From NCBI RefSeq assembly GCF_024347195.1, contig NZ_AP025281.1:4650001-4714000 (forward strand): a DNA stretch of 64,000 nt, read 5' to 3'. Below, one piece after another: positions 1 to 8,567 of this stretch. Source of the DNA: Aliamphritea hakodatensis (GTDB lineage: Bacteria > Pseudomonadota > Gammaproteobacteria > Pseudomonadales > Balneatricaceae). The first letter of the stretch is position 1; every line of letters begins with the position of its first letter. The position numbers and the translations under genes were made by a program. A model generated the notes under the pieces. The model made no database searches. It saw nothing but the letters and a program-made list of their open reading frames with translations, and was not told where the DNA came from.

Positions 1-223
1 GCTGACTGGTGGTTTTACGCTTCAGGGTGATTTTCTTAGGTTCACCCTGAGACTTTTCACCGTGGCTGCGCTTCAGATGCGCCAGTAATTTCTGACGCTC
101 ATCTTCACTTACTTTAGAGCCTTCCTTCTTGCCGGCAATACCGGCCTCGCCCATTTGCGTTAACAAACGATCAACGGGAACGCCAACTACCTCGGCAAGT
201 TGTGTTACTGTGACTTCTGCCAT
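1..223 (-). CDS. infB: Translation initiation factor IF-2, N-terminal fragment
   Basis: The first 74 codons of IF-2, cut by the window edge. The protein begins MAEVTVTQLAEVVGVPVDRL, the small helical IF2_N domain that opens gammaproteobacterial IF-2, followed by the start of the charged linker (KKITLKRK). The GTPase domain lies outside the window. ATG at 223 is preceded by GGAG with suitable spacing. The gene sits 24 bp downstream of nusA on the same strand, as the distal part of the rimP-nusA-infB operon. IF-2 delivers fMet-tRNA to the 30S P site, and its cognate initiator tRNA gene lies at the head of the same cluster. Confidence 0.95.
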   Translation of the reverse strand, partial: MAEVTVTQLAEVVGVPVDRLLTQMGEAGIAGKKEGSKVSEDERQKLLAHLKRSHGEKSQGEPKKITLKRKTTSQ

Positions 224-247
224 ATTCGTTACTCTCCTACGTTGACC

Positions 248-1738
248 TTATTCTTCGTCCGCAAACCATGGTGCCCGGGCAGTCATAATCAGTGCTGCTG
301 CTTTTTCCTCATCCAACTCTTCGATATCGAGCAGATCTTCAACAGCCTGTTCAGCCAGGTCTTCCATAGTAACGATGCCTTTGCTGGCCAGTACAAACGC
401 CAGGTGACGTTCCATACCTTCCATTTCCAGCAAGTCTTCTGCCGGCTCAGCACTTTCCAGCTTCTCTTCGCTTGCCAGTGCCAGATTCAGCAGAGCATCC
501 TTCGCGCGGTTACGCAGCTCTTCAACGATTTCTTCGTCGAAACCATCAATTTCAAGCATCTCGTCGACCGGTACATAAGCCACTTCTTCCAGTGAAGTGA
601 AGCCTTCATCGATCAGCACTTCTGCAATGTCATCATCAACATCCAGATGCTTGGCAAAGGTTTCTAAAATTGAACCGACTTCAGACTGCTGCTTCTCAGC
701 AGCTTCATCTTCGGTCATAACATTCAGTTTCCACTCAGTCAGATCAGCTGCCAGACGTACGTTCTGGCCGCTGCGACCGATTGCCATTGCCAGATTTTCT
801 TCGGCAACCGCAACATCCATTGAGCGGGTTTCTTCATCAACAACGATGGATGCCACATCCGCAGGGGACATCGCATTAATTACCAGCTGTGCCGGATTGT
901 CATCCCACAGGATAATATCCACACGCTCACCACCTAGTTCATTTGATACGGCCTGCACACGCGCACCGCGCATACCGACACAGGCACCAACCGGATCTAT
1001 ACGGCCATCATTGGTCTTAACCGCAATCTTGGCACGGGAACCCGGATCACGGGATGCCGCACGAATCTCAATAACTTCTTCAGAGATTTCAGGCACTTCA
1101 ATGCGGAACAGCTCGATCAGCATCTGATTGCTGACACGGCTCATGACCAACTGAGGACCACGGCCTTCAGTACGGATCTCATGCAGTACCGCACGGATAC
1201 GGTCGCCCATACGGAATGCTTCACGCGGCAATAACTGATCCCGCGGCAATACCGCTTCAGCATTGTTACCCAGGTCAACAATGATGTTGTCACGGGTAAC
1301 TTTCTTAACAGAGCCGGAAATCAGATCACCAATACGGTCGCTGTACAGCGCAACCACTTTGGCACGTTCTGCTTCACGAACCTTCTGAACAATTACCTGC
1401 TTTGCAGTCTGGGCAGCGATCCGGCCGAACTTAACAGACTCAACCTGTTCTTCATGAACATCACCTGGCTGCAGGCTGCTGTCGATTTCTTCCGCTTCTT
1501 CCATTGTCAGCTCAGTACCCAGCAGAGGTACTGCTTCGTTGCTGACAACATCCCAGCGACGGAATGTTTCGTAATCACCGGTTTCACGGTCGATTACTAC
1601 ACGGATTTCCGCTTCTTCGTCATAACGCTTTTTAGTCGCGGTTGCCAGCGCTAACTCGATGGCTTCAAAGATAACTTCTTTGGATACATCCTTTTCGTTA
1701 GAAACTGCTTCAGCAACCAGGAGAATTTCTTTATTCAT
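248..1738 (-). CDS. nusA: Transcription termination/antitermination factor NusA
   Basis: 496 residues, the usual length for the gammaproteobacterial protein. In order: N-terminal RNA-polymerase-binding domain (MNKEILLVAEAVSNEK), S1 domain (around 135-200, GDLISGSVKKVTRDNIIVDL), two KH domains (with VGACVGMRGARVQAV and AIGRSGQNVRLA), and two acidic C-terminal repeats from about residue 360. NusA modulates pausing, intrinsic termination and antitermination. The two acidic repeats are the kind that contact the alpha-subunit CTD in E. coli. In E. coli the operon is autoregulated through its leader; here terminator-like hairpins precede rimP (see 2266-2345), which fits that scheme. Start ATG follows GAGGTAGGGG. 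Confidence 0.98.
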   Translation of the reverse strand: MNKEILLVAEAVSNEKDVSKEVIFEAIELALATATKKRYDEEAEIRVVIDRETGDYETFRRWDVVSNEAVPLLGTELTMEEAEEIDSSLQPGDVHEEQVESVKFGRIAAQTAKQVIVQKVREAERAKVVALYSDRIGDLISGSVKKVTRDNIIVDLGNNAEAVLPRDQLLPREAFRMGDRIRAVLHEIRTEGRGPQLVMSRVSNQMLIELFRIEVPEISEEVIEIRAASRDPGSRAKIAVKTNDGRIDPVGACVGMRGARVQAVSNELGGERVDIILWDDNPAQLVINAMSPADVASIVVDEETRSMDVAVAEENLAMAIGRSGQNVRLAADLTEWKLNVMTEDEAAEKQQSEVGSILETFAKHLDVDDDIAEVLIDEGFTSLEEVAYVPVDEMLEIDGFDEEIVEELRNRAKDALLNLALASEEKLESAEPAEDLLEMEGMERHLAFVLASKGIVTMEDLAEQAVEDLLDIEELDEEKAAALIMTARAPWFADEE

Positions 1739-1777
1739 GCAACTGCCCCTACCTCAAATTCCAGTCCTGCCCGTGGG

Positions 1778-2236
1778 TTATTTAAACTGCGGTACGATAT
1801 TTGCCTTTTCGATATGATCGATTGGCAATAAATATTCATCCGCGTCAACAACCAGCACGATATCTTCATCTTCGATGCCATTCAGCACGCCCTTAAATTT
1901 GCGGCGACCATCAAACGGCATCCGTAAACGCAGCTGAACCACATGACCGATGTAGTCCTGATACTGCGACAGTTTAAATAACGGACGATCCATCCCCGGC
2001 GAGGATACTTCCAGCGTATATTCACCGCTGATCGGATCTTCAACATCCAGAACACCGCTGATCTGGCGACTGACATTTGCACAGTCATCCACACCCACGC
2101 CATTCTCTGAATCGATATAGACACGCAGCATGCTTTGCCGCCCCTGCGACAGCATCTCAATGCCCCAAAGCTCCAGACCCAGCGCCACAACGGACGGCTC
2201 GATCAGTGCTTCTAAAGTACTCATCTTTGCGGACAC
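1778..2236 (-). CDS. rimP: Ribosome maturation factor RimP
   Basis: 152 residues. Shows the RimP core: YIDSENGVGVDDCANVSRQI, LDVEDPISGEYTLEVSSPG and MDRPLF. Needed for maturation of the 30S subunit. The GTG at 2236 has GAGG seven bases upstream. An in-frame ATG at 2224 would give MSTLEALIEP, which resembles the E. coli N-terminus better but has no good ribosome site, so the true start is uncertain between these two. First gene of the rimP-nusA-infB operon; the gap to nusA is 39 bp. Confidence 0.96.
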   Translation of the reverse strand: MSAKMSTLEALIEPSVVALGLELWGIEMLSQGRQSMLRVYIDSENGVGVDDCANVSRQISGVLDVEDPISGEYTLEVSSPGMDRPLFKLSQYQDYIGHVVQLRLRMPFDGRRKFKGVLNGIEDEDIVLVVDADEYLLPIDHIEKANIVPQFK

Positions 2237-2265
2237 GCAAAAACCTCAGACTGACTTGTTTAAAC

Positions 2266-2292
2266 CAATAAAAAATGGGTCAGTGACCCATT
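2266..2292 (-). terminator. Intrinsic terminator/attenuator just upstream of rimP
   Basis: On the minus strand, AATGGGTC-ACT-GACCCATT forms an 8-bp stem with a 3-nt loop followed by a T-rich run (TTTTTTATT, hairpin arms 2285-2292 and 2274-2281). It lies only 30 nt before the rimP start and downstream of tRNA-fMet. Any transcript entering rimP from the tRNA promoter must read through it, so it is a natural target for NusA-dependent control. That role is inferred from position only. Confidence 0.7.
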
Positions 2293-2323
2293 ACTTTCGT
2301 GGCATTCCTGAGCCACAAGTACG

Positions 2324-2345
2324 AAAAAGCCCCTAAAAAGGGGCC
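2324..2345 (-). terminator. Second intrinsic terminator in the tRNA-fMet to rimP spacer
   Basis: Minus-strand hairpin GGGGC paired with GCCCC (2340-2344 with 2329-2333; transcript order GCCCC, TTTTTA loop, GGGGC) followed by TTTTTC. The stem is short (5 GC pairs) but the U tract is directly attached. It probably ends much of the tRNA-fMet transcript, with the 2266-2292 hairpin as a second stop. Confidence 0.55.
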
Positions 2346-2372
2346 AATCAGCGTACTAATTGAACGGTACCT

Positions 2373-2494
2373 AGCGTAATAAAACAGTATTTTATTACGC
2401 TAAACACCGCGTGAACCGAATTACTCCGATTCCGTTTTACTTGAGATAACACTCACTTAAGTAAAACACTTCATACATACGAACCTGTATGAAG
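2373..2494. repeat. Cluster of perfect inverted repeats in the operon leader
   Basis: Three hairpins in 120 bp of non-coding DNA between tRNA-fMet and rimP. First, AGCGTAATAAAA (2373-2384) with TTTTATTACGCT (2390-2401), 12 bp, loop CAGTA. Second, GTTTTACTT (2434-2442) with AAGTAAAAC (2459-2467). Third, CTTCATACA (2469-2477) with TGTATGAAG (2486-2494). None carries a T tract in the minus direction. They make the leader RNA of rimP-nusA-infB highly structured and may serve RNA processing or attenuation. No open reading frame was found here. Confidence 0.7.
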
Positions 2495-2578
2495 CGACAG
2501 CACGCCGCCATCCTGGTAGAAAAAGATCTAATAAAAACAGATATCTTTTGGCTACCAGCAGCCTTAGCTGCTGTTTTT

Positions 2579-2655
<77 letters not shown>

Positions 2656-2673
2656 TCAAAAAAACCGGTGGGT

Positions 2674-2702
2674 ATTATAATCTCACCGCGCCTGTTTAGC
2701 AA
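2674..2702 (-). promoter_or_regulatory. Sigma-70 promoter for tRNA-fMet / rimP operon
   Basis: Minus-strand TTGCTA (-35, 2697-2702), a 17-bp spacer, then a perfect TATAAT (-10, 2674-2679). Transcription would begin near 2667, about a dozen bases before the mature tRNA 5' end. Confidence 0.75.
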
Positions 2703-2789
2703 TAACAGGACTTTTGAGGACCGGCCCGCTCAAATAAGAACAGCGACCGGCTATCCGACTGTTTCAGCAGTCACTGCTGAACAATGAAT

Positions 2790-2876
2790 TGGTGCCGAAG
2801 GCGGGACTTGAACCCGCACGACCTTTAGGTCACCACCCCCTCAAGATGGCGTGTCTACCAATTCCACCACTTCGGC
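2790..2876 (-). tRNA. tRNA-Leu (GAG)
   Basis: 87-nt class II tRNA with encoded CCA and a long variable arm (GTGACCTAAAGGTCGT). The anticodon loop TTGAGGG gives anticodon GAG. D-arm TGGTGGAATTGGTAGACACG and T-arm GGGTTCAAGTCCC are canonical for leucine. It lies 10 bp downstream of secG on the same strand, the same linkage as secG-leuU in E. coli, so it is probably processed from the secG transcript. Confidence 0.97.
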
Positions 2877-2886
2877 AAATAAAAGG

Positions 2887-3246
2887 TTATTCTGCTGGCG
2901 GTACGTCCGCATCAGCTGGCGCTGCACTTTCTTCCAGCGCTGGCAGTTCATCAGCCTGCTGTACCTGCTCAACAACCGCAGCAGAAGGAATACCTGCATC
3001 GGTCACCGTACCGGCCTGTTCTTTGGCATATACCGCCAGAACGAAACTGGTTACAAACAGACCCGCAGCCAGTACACCCGTCATGCGGCTCAGGAATGAA
3101 CCGGAACCCTGACTACCGAATACAGTCTGAGATGCACCGCTACCAAAAGCAGCACCTGCTTCTGCGCCTTTACCCTGCTGTAACAGAACCAGAGCAATAA
3201 TCGCCGCCGCTAATAAAACATGTACCGCAAGAACCAGAGTTTCCAT
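2887..3246 (-). CDS. secG: Preprotein translocase subunit SecG
   Basis: 119 residues. Two membrane helices (METLVLAVHVLLAAAIIALV at the N-terminus and about residues 52-72, MTGVLAAGLFVTSFVLAVYA) flank the conserved cytosolic loop LLQQGKGAEAGAAFGSGASQ. The C-terminal tail is Ala/Pro/Glu-rich and variable. SecG joins SecY and SecE in the inner-membrane translocon and assists SecA cycling. It lies directly after tpiA (12-bp gap) and before tRNA-Leu, the common gammaproteobacterial order. Confidence 0.96.
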   Translation of the reverse strand: METLVLAVHVLLAAAIIALVLLQQGKGAEAGAAFGSGASQTVFGSQGSGSFLSRMTGVLAAGLFVTSFVLAVYAKEQAGTVTDAGIPSAAVVEQVQQADELPALEESAAPADADVPPAE

Positions 3247-3258
3247 TTAACTATTCAC

Positions 3259-4023
3259 TCACTTCAGACGCGCTGCGGCAGCGCCACAGATCGTCAAAAA
3301 ATCTTCCGCCTTCAAAGAGGCACCACCAACCAGACCGCCATCAATGTCCTGTTCTGACAGGAGCTCTGCTGCGTTACCGGCATTCATGCTGCCACCATAC
3401 AGAATTGACACAGAATCCGCGACATCAGCATCCAGATTTTTCAGTTGTACACGAATAGCAGCGTGCACTTCCTGAGCCTGCTGAGGCGTTGCGGTTAATC
3501 CTGTACCAATTGCCCAGACCGGCTCATAAGCAATCACAGTCTGCGCCATCGCACTGATACCTACCCGGTCAATAACCGCTGCAACCTGAGCTGCAACAAC
3601 CGTCAGTGTCTGCGATGCTTCACGCTGTTCCAGCGTTTCACCTACACATAAAACAGGCATAACTCCGGCATCCAGCGCAGCAGCAAATTTATCTGCTACC
3701 TGCGCATCGTTCTCTGCGAACAAAGTACGGCGCTCTGAATGCCCCAGCAGTACGTATTCGCACCCCAGGTCCTGCAGCATAGGCAAGGCAATCTCACCAG
3801 TGAAAGCCCCTTTAGGCTGATCACTGACGTTTTGGGCACCCACCTTAATTGCAGTATCCTTAACCAGTTCAGTCGCCTGATCAAGATACACCGCCGGCGG
3901 ACACACCAGCACCTCTACACCCTGCGCAACATCTACCCCTGCAACTAACTGGCTCAGCAGCTCCCGGTTTGCTTCACGGGTACCGTTCATTTTCCAGTTA
4001 CCGGCAACGATTGTTTTACGCAT
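3259..4023 (-). CDS. tpiA: Triose-phosphate isomerase
   Basis: 254 residues from ATG 4023 (MRKTIVAGNWKMNG), preceded by AGAGGAAAT. The reading frame stays open further upstream, but the homologous N-terminus and the ribosome site favour this start. Motifs: AGNWKMNG (substrate Asn and Lys), LGHSERR (catalytic His), AYEPVWAIGTG (catalytic Glu in signature) and ILYGGSMNAGNA (phosphate binding). Interconverts dihydroxyacetone phosphate and glyceraldehyde 3-phosphate in the cytosol. Placed between glmM and secG. Confidence 0.97.
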   Translation of the reverse strand: MRKTIVAGNWKMNGTREANRELLSQLVAGVDVAQGVEVLVCPPAVYLDQATELVKDTAIKVGAQNVSDQPKGAFTGEIALPMLQDLGCEYVLLGHSERRTLFAENDAQVADKFAAALDAGVMPVLCVGETLEQREASQTLTVVAAQVAAVIDRVGISAMAQTVIAYEPVWAIGTGLTATPQQAQEVHAAIRVQLKNLDADVADSVSILYGGSMNAGNAAELLSEQDIDGGLVGGASLKAEDFLTICGAAAARLK

Positions 4024-4157
4024 ATGATTTCCTCTGTGTAAGGCGGCGCACATAGTACCCAGTTTCAAAATAAGTTACAAGATCTTAACAATGCTGCGGC
4101 GGAATAAGTCACAACAAAGACAATTACGCCGCAGAAATGCCTTATTAATCAACCCGG

Positions 4158-5498
4158 TCAGACCGCAATCGCAGCCTCTACAGCCGCCGCCAGCTCTGCC
4201 GTAAGTTCTGCAACCCAGGCAGCGTCATCACCTTCCACCATGACCCGCACCAAAGGTTCCGTGCCGGACGGACGTAACAGCACCCGGCCACGGTCACCGA
4301 GGCGCGCTTCCACATCAGCCACCGCAGCCTGTACCTGAGGCAAACTTACCACGTCAATCTTCTCAGCCAGACGCACATTGATCATGGTTTGCGGCATTTT
4401 GGTCATTTCGCCCTTCAGCTCAGCCAGCGATTTTTCATTCGACACCATCGCCTTAAGCACCTGTAACGCCGCAACAATGCCATCACCGGTCGTGGTTACA
4501 TCACGGCACACCAGATGCCCTGAAGACTCACCACCCAACAACCATTGATTTTCTGCTAACGCTTCCATCACATAGCGATCACCTACCTTGGCGCGGATAA
4601 ACGGAATAGCGGCTTTCACAAGCGCCTGCTCCAGACCAAAGTTAGACATCAGCGTACCGACAACACCACCATTCAGACGGCCTTCCCGGTGTAGCTGCAT
4701 CGCCATGATGAACAACAATTCATCACCATCCACCTGAACACCGTTATGGTCCGCCATGATCACCCGGTCACCATCACCGTCCAGGGCAATGCCCAGGTCC
4801 GCCTGATGCTCAGTTACAGCGGTCTGCAAGGCCTCTGTAGACGTCGCTCCGCAACCATTATTGATATTCAGACCATCCGGACCGGCACCTATAGTTACTA
4901 CCTCAGCGCCCAGCTCGCTAAAGACCTGCGGGGCCACGTGGTAAGTCGCACCGTTGGCACAATCCACCACTACCTTCAGCCCTTTCAGGCTAAAACCGGC
5001 ATTAACGGTGCCTTTGCAAAACTCAATATACCGGCCGGCAGCATCATCAATACGGCGCACTTTACCCAGTTCAGCAGCATCCACAGTGGTCAGGGCAAGA
5101 TCAAGCTGCGCTTCGATGGCGTGCTCAATATCATCTGACAACTTAGTTCCCTGAGCAGAGAAAAACTTAATGCCGTTATCATAGTATGGATTGTGCGATG
5201 CACTGATAACAATGCCTGCATTGGCATTAAATGTACGGGTGAGATACGCAATTGCCGGGGTCGGCATTGGTCCCAGCAGCAATACATCTACACCTGCCGC
5301 AGATAAACCCGCCTCCAGCGCTGACTCAAACATATAGCCGGAAATACGGGTATCTTTACCGATGATAATTTTACTGCGGCCTTCACGGGCAAATACCTTG
5401 CCTGCTGCCCAGCCCAGTTTCAGCATAAAATCCGGCGTTATCGGCGCGGTGCCCACTTTTCCGCGAATACCGTCAGTACCAAAATATCGTTTTGTCAT
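4158..5498 (-). CDS. glmM: Phosphoglucosamine mutase
   Basis: 446 residues from ATG 5498 (MTKRYFGTDGIRG), with GAAAGGAAATAAC upstream; a longer start at 5522 lacks this. Motifs: GIVISASHNPYYDNGIKFF (phosphorylated active-site Ser), ALDGDGDRV (Mg2+ site), ESSGHL (sugar binding) and LRPSGTEPLVRVMVEG (phosphate binding). Converts glucosamine 6-phosphate to glucosamine 1-phosphate for UDP-GlcNAc synthesis. Sits after folP, as in many gammaproteobacteria. Confidence 0.97.
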   Translation of the reverse strand: MTKRYFGTDGIRGKVGTAPITPDFMLKLGWAAGKVFAREGRSKIIIGKDTRISGYMFESALEAGLSAAGVDVLLLGPMPTPAIAYLTRTFNANAGIVISASHNPYYDNGIKFFSAQGTKLSDDIEHAIEAQLDLALTTVDAAELGKVRRIDDAAGRYIEFCKGTVNAGFSLKGLKVVVDCANGATYHVAPQVFSELGAEVVTIGAGPDGLNINNGCGATSTEALQTAVTEHQADLGIALDGDGDRVIMADHNGVQVDGDELLFIMAMQLHREGRLNGGVVGTLMSNFGLEQALVKAAIPFIRAKVGDRYVMEALAENQWLLGGESSGHLVCRDVTTTGDGIVAALQVLKAMVSNEKSLAELKGEMTKMPQTMINVRLAEKIDVVSLPQVQAAVADVEARLGDRGRVLLRPSGTEPLVRVMVEGDDAAWVAELTAELAAAVEAAIAV

Positions 5499-5558
5499 GT
5501 TATTTCCTTTCTGCTCCCGCAAGCCGGTTAATACGCTAACACGGCTACACGCCCGCTG

Positions 5559-6425
5559 TTAATCCGGCTTGCGCTCTGCCAGTACCGCTTCACACATACG
5601 CACCACATCGGTGGTTTCCTGAACATCGTGCACCCGAAAAATCGCCGCGCCTTTTGTGACGCCCAGCGCCACGGTCGCCAACCCACCGGACAAACGCTGA
5701 TCAACCGGCTTATTCAGCACATGGTCAATCATACTCTTACGTGATGTACCCAGCAGCAACGGACACTTCAGACGGTGCAACTGCTCCAGCTTATTCAACA
5801 GCCGCAAATTATGCTCCAGGGTTTTACCAAAACCGAACCCCGGATCAAGAATAATTCTCTGCCGGTCAATCCCGGCGGCTTCACAGGCAGCTATACGCGC
5901 CGCAAGAAACGCCTCAACCTCATCAATCACATCACTGTAAACCGGTGCATCCTGCATCGTCGCAGGGCTGCCCTGCATGTGCATCAGGCACACCGGCAAA
6001 CCACTGGCTGCTGCCGCCTCAAGTGCACCTGCTTTCCCCAGTGCCCGGACATCGTTAATCAGCCCCGCACCAAGCGCAGCCGCTTCGACAATCACTTCCG
6101 GCGAACTGGTATCCACGGAAACAATCGCATCAACTTCACGGTTCAGCCGCTCAACCACCGGCAACACCCGATTCATTTCTTCATCAAGGCCCACCGGGGT
6201 CGCACCCGGCCGGGTTGACTCACCACCGATATCAATAAAAGCAGCACCCTGGTCTACCATCTGCAAAGCACGGTCAACGGCCCTCTGCACCGACAGTTTT
6301 TCTGACGCATATAGCGTTCCGCCGTCAGAAAAAGAATCCGGGGTCACGTTAACGATCCCCATCACCTGGGGACGGGTTAAATCTAACCGGCGGGAAGCAA
6401 ACTGAAACTGACTTAAATCACTCAT
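5559..6425 (-). CDS. folP: Dihydropteroate synthase
   Basis: 288 residues. N-terminal signature VMGIVNVTPDSFSDGG, GGESTRPGA, the pterin-binding LINDVRAL and DPGFGFGKT, LLGTSRKSM and the C-terminal FRVHDV. Condenses 6-hydroxymethyl-dihydropterin diphosphate with p-aminobenzoate and is the sulfonamide target. Lies between ftsH and glmM on the same strand. A terminator-like hairpin separates it from ftsH, so expression may depend on read-through or an unrecognised internal promoter. Confidence 0.97.
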   Translation of the reverse strand: MSDLSQFQFASRRLDLTRPQVMGIVNVTPDSFSDGGTLYASEKLSVQRAVDRALQMVDQGAAFIDIGGESTRPGATPVGLDEEMNRVLPVVERLNREVDAIVSVDTSSPEVIVEAAALGAGLINDVRALGKAGALEAAAASGLPVCLMHMQGSPATMQDAPVYSDVIDEVEAFLAARIAACEAAGIDRQRIILDPGFGFGKTLEHNLRLLNKLEQLHRLKCPLLLGTSRKSMIDHVLNKPVDQRLSGGLATVALGVTKGAAIFRVHDVQETTDVVRMCEAVLAERKPD

Positions 6426-6452
6426 TACTCACTGTTCCTAATGTCAGAACGT

Positions 6453-6485
6453 AAAAAGGCCAGCACAGGGACGTGCTGACCTTTT
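6453..6485 (-). terminator. Imperfect terminator between ftsH and folP
   Basis: Minus-strand stem AAAAGGtCAGCAC / GTGCTGgCCTTTT (13 positions with one mismatch, 6-nt loop) followed by TTTTTAC. It probably trims the ftsH message and lowers folP-glmM expression relative to ftsH. Confidence 0.65.
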
Positions 6486-6504
6486 CAGATTTCAATCACA
6501 CAGA

Positions 6505-8481
6505 TTAATGCAGGTTCTGATCCGGCGCATCCGGCTGATCACGCTGCTCGTCATCATCACGCGGCATATCATCAGATGCTTTGTTTTCTTCAGCATCAGA
6601 ATCATCCGTATCAGATTCAGACTTAGGACCGTCTTTCTTCGCGTCGTTGTCACTCCAGCCTTCCGGCTCTGACACATCTTCACGGGCCATTAACTGATCA
6701 ATCTGTGACGAATCAATCGTCTCATACTTCATCAGCGCCTGGGTCATGGTTTCCAGAATATCGCGGTTATCTTCCAGCATCTGGAACGCCTGCGCGTAAC
6801 AGTCATCAATAATCTTACGGGTAGTCGCATCAATTTTCTGCTGCAACTCCTCAGAGATAGGCTTGCTGCCCTGACCATAACCACGGTTAAACGGATCAGA
6901 CTCTTCCTCGTCATACAGCAATGGCCCCAGCTCTTCGCTCAGACCCCAGCGCGTTACCATGTTTCTGGCAATGCTGGTTGCCCGCTGAATATCATTGGAT
7001 GCACCGGTGGTAACACCGTCTTTACCCAGCGTCATTTCTTCCGCAATACGGCCACCGTAAAGGCTGCAGATATTCGCCATCAGCATTTTACGGCTGTGGC
7101 TGTAGCGGTCTTCTTCCGGCAGGAACATGGTGACACCCAGTGCCCGGCCGCGGGGAATAATAGATACTTTGTAGACGGGATCATGATCCGGCAATAAACG
7201 CCCGACAATCGCATGACCAGACTCGTGGTATGCCGTATTCAGGCGTTCTTCGTAAGACATCACCATCGACTTACGCTCAGCACCCATCATGATTTTGTCT
7301 TTAGCTTTTTCAAACTGATCCATACCCACCGTACGCTTACTGGCACGGGCAGCAAACAATGCAGCTTCGTTCACCAGGTTAGCCAGGTCAGCACCGGAGA
7401 ATCCGGGTGTACCACGGGCAATCAGCTCAGGCTTAACATCATCTCCCAGAGGCACTTTACGCATGTGCACTTTCAGGATCTGCTCACGGCCGCGGATATC
7501 CGGCAGGCCTACATGCACCTGGCGGTCAAAACGACCCGGGCGCAACAGCGCAGGGTCCAGCACGTCAGGACGGTTAGTCGCAGCAATGACGATTACACCC
7601 TCAGTACCTTCAAAGCCGTCCATTTCAACCAGCAGCTGGTTCAGGGTTTGCTCACGCTCATCGTTACCGCCACCCATGCCAACACCACGGTGACGACCCA
7701 CCGCATCAATCTCATCAATAAAGATGATACACGGCGCATTTTTCTTCGCCTGCTCGAACATATCACGGACACGGGATGCACCCACACCCACAAACATTTC
7801 CACAAAGTCAGAACCGGAAATTGTAAAGAAAGGCACTTTCGCTTCACCGGCAATCGCTTTTGCCAGCAGGGTTTTACCGGTACCGGGGCTACCCGCCATC
7901 AGTACACCGCGGGGAATATGGCCACCCAGACGCTGGAACTTGCCAGGATCACGCAGGTAATCCACCAGCTCTTTTACTTCCTCTTTAGCTTCTTCAACAC
8001 CGGCTACATCTTCAAACGTCGTCTTGATCTGATCTTCGCTCATCATCCGGGCTTTAGACTTACCAAACGACATCGGACCGCCTTTGCCGCCCCCGCCGCC
8101 CTGCATCTGGCGCATGAAAAACATAAACACAGCAATGATCACCAGAATCGGGAAGCTGGCAACCAGCAGCTGCGTCCAGACACTTTGCTTCTCAGGCTGC
8201 TTACCTTCAATGATGACATTGTGGTTGTACAGATCATCAACCAGCTTAGGATCCTGCAGCGCCGGGCGTACCGTCTGGAAGCGCTCACCATTCTTACGGA
8301 AACCTTCGATGGTATAACCGTCAATAATTACCTTGCTGACCCGATCGTCCTTCACCTCAGTGATGAATTCAGAATAATTCAGCGACTGCGAACTGGTTTC
8401 GCCGCTGAAGTTATTAAACACTGTCAGCAGTACTGCCGCGATTACCAGCCACAGTACTAAATTTTTCGCCATATCGTTCAA
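6505..8481 (-). CDS. ftsH: ATP-dependent zinc metalloprotease FtsH
   Basis: 658 residues. Membrane helix at residues 6-22, periplasmic domain, second helix (FPILVIIAVFMFFMRQMQGG), AAA+ module with Walker A GSPGTGKT, Walker B IIFIDEID, second region of homology ATNRPDVLDPALLRPGRFDR, and the zinc site HESGH. The tail is long and very acidic. It degrades membrane proteins and regulators at the inner membrane. TTG at 8481 has GAGGG seven bases upstream; the ATG at 8472 (MAKNLVLW) is the alternative but lies too far from it. Downstream of rlmE, as in E. coli. Confidence 0.97.
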   Translation of the reverse strand: MNDMAKNLVLWLVIAAVLLTVFNNFSGETSSQSLNYSEFITEVKDDRVSKVIIDGYTIEGFRKNGERFQTVRPALQDPKLVDDLYNHNVIIEGKQPEKQSVWTQLLVASFPILVIIAVFMFFMRQMQGGGGGKGGPMSFGKSKARMMSEDQIKTTFEDVAGVEEAKEEVKELVDYLRDPGKFQRLGGHIPRGVLMAGSPGTGKTLLAKAIAGEAKVPFFTISGSDFVEMFVGVGASRVRDMFEQAKKNAPCIIFIDEIDAVGRHRGVGMGGGNDEREQTLNQLLVEMDGFEGTEGVIVIAATNRPDVLDPALLRPGRFDRQVHVGLPDIRGREQILKVHMRKVPLGDDVKPELIARGTPGFSGADLANLVNEAALFAARASKRTVGMDQFEKAKDKIMMGAERKSMVMSYEERLNTAYHESGHAIVGRLLPDHDPVYKVSIIPRGRALGVTMFLPEEDRYSHSRKMLMANICSLYGGRIAEEMTLGKDGVTTGASNDIQRATSIARNMVTRWGLSEELGPLLYDEEESDPFNRGYGQGSKPISEELQQKIDATTRKIIDDCYAQAFQMLEDNRDILETMTQALMKYETIDSSQIDQLMAREDVSEPEGWSDNDAKKDGPKSESDTDDSDAEENKASDDMPRDDDEQRDQPDAPDQNLH

Positions 8482-8567
8482 AGGATGACCCTCTGTTTGC
8501 TACTTATCTTTGTGTCGTAAAACCCAAGCCTGCAAAAACTACAGGACTTCACTGGCTTTGACCATCT

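Noticed and set aside
2485..2500. CTGT-N8-ACAG, a LexA-box core, in the rimP leader
   Set aside because: The 8-bp core is expected about once in 64 kb by chance, the flanks do not match, and no SOS gene is adjacent.
7213..8460. Long plus-strand open frame opposite ftsH (415 codons), and a similar one opposite carB (11200-12297)
   Set aside because: Compositional shadows of strongly conserved minus-strand genes; the translations show no domain, and no ribosome site fits.
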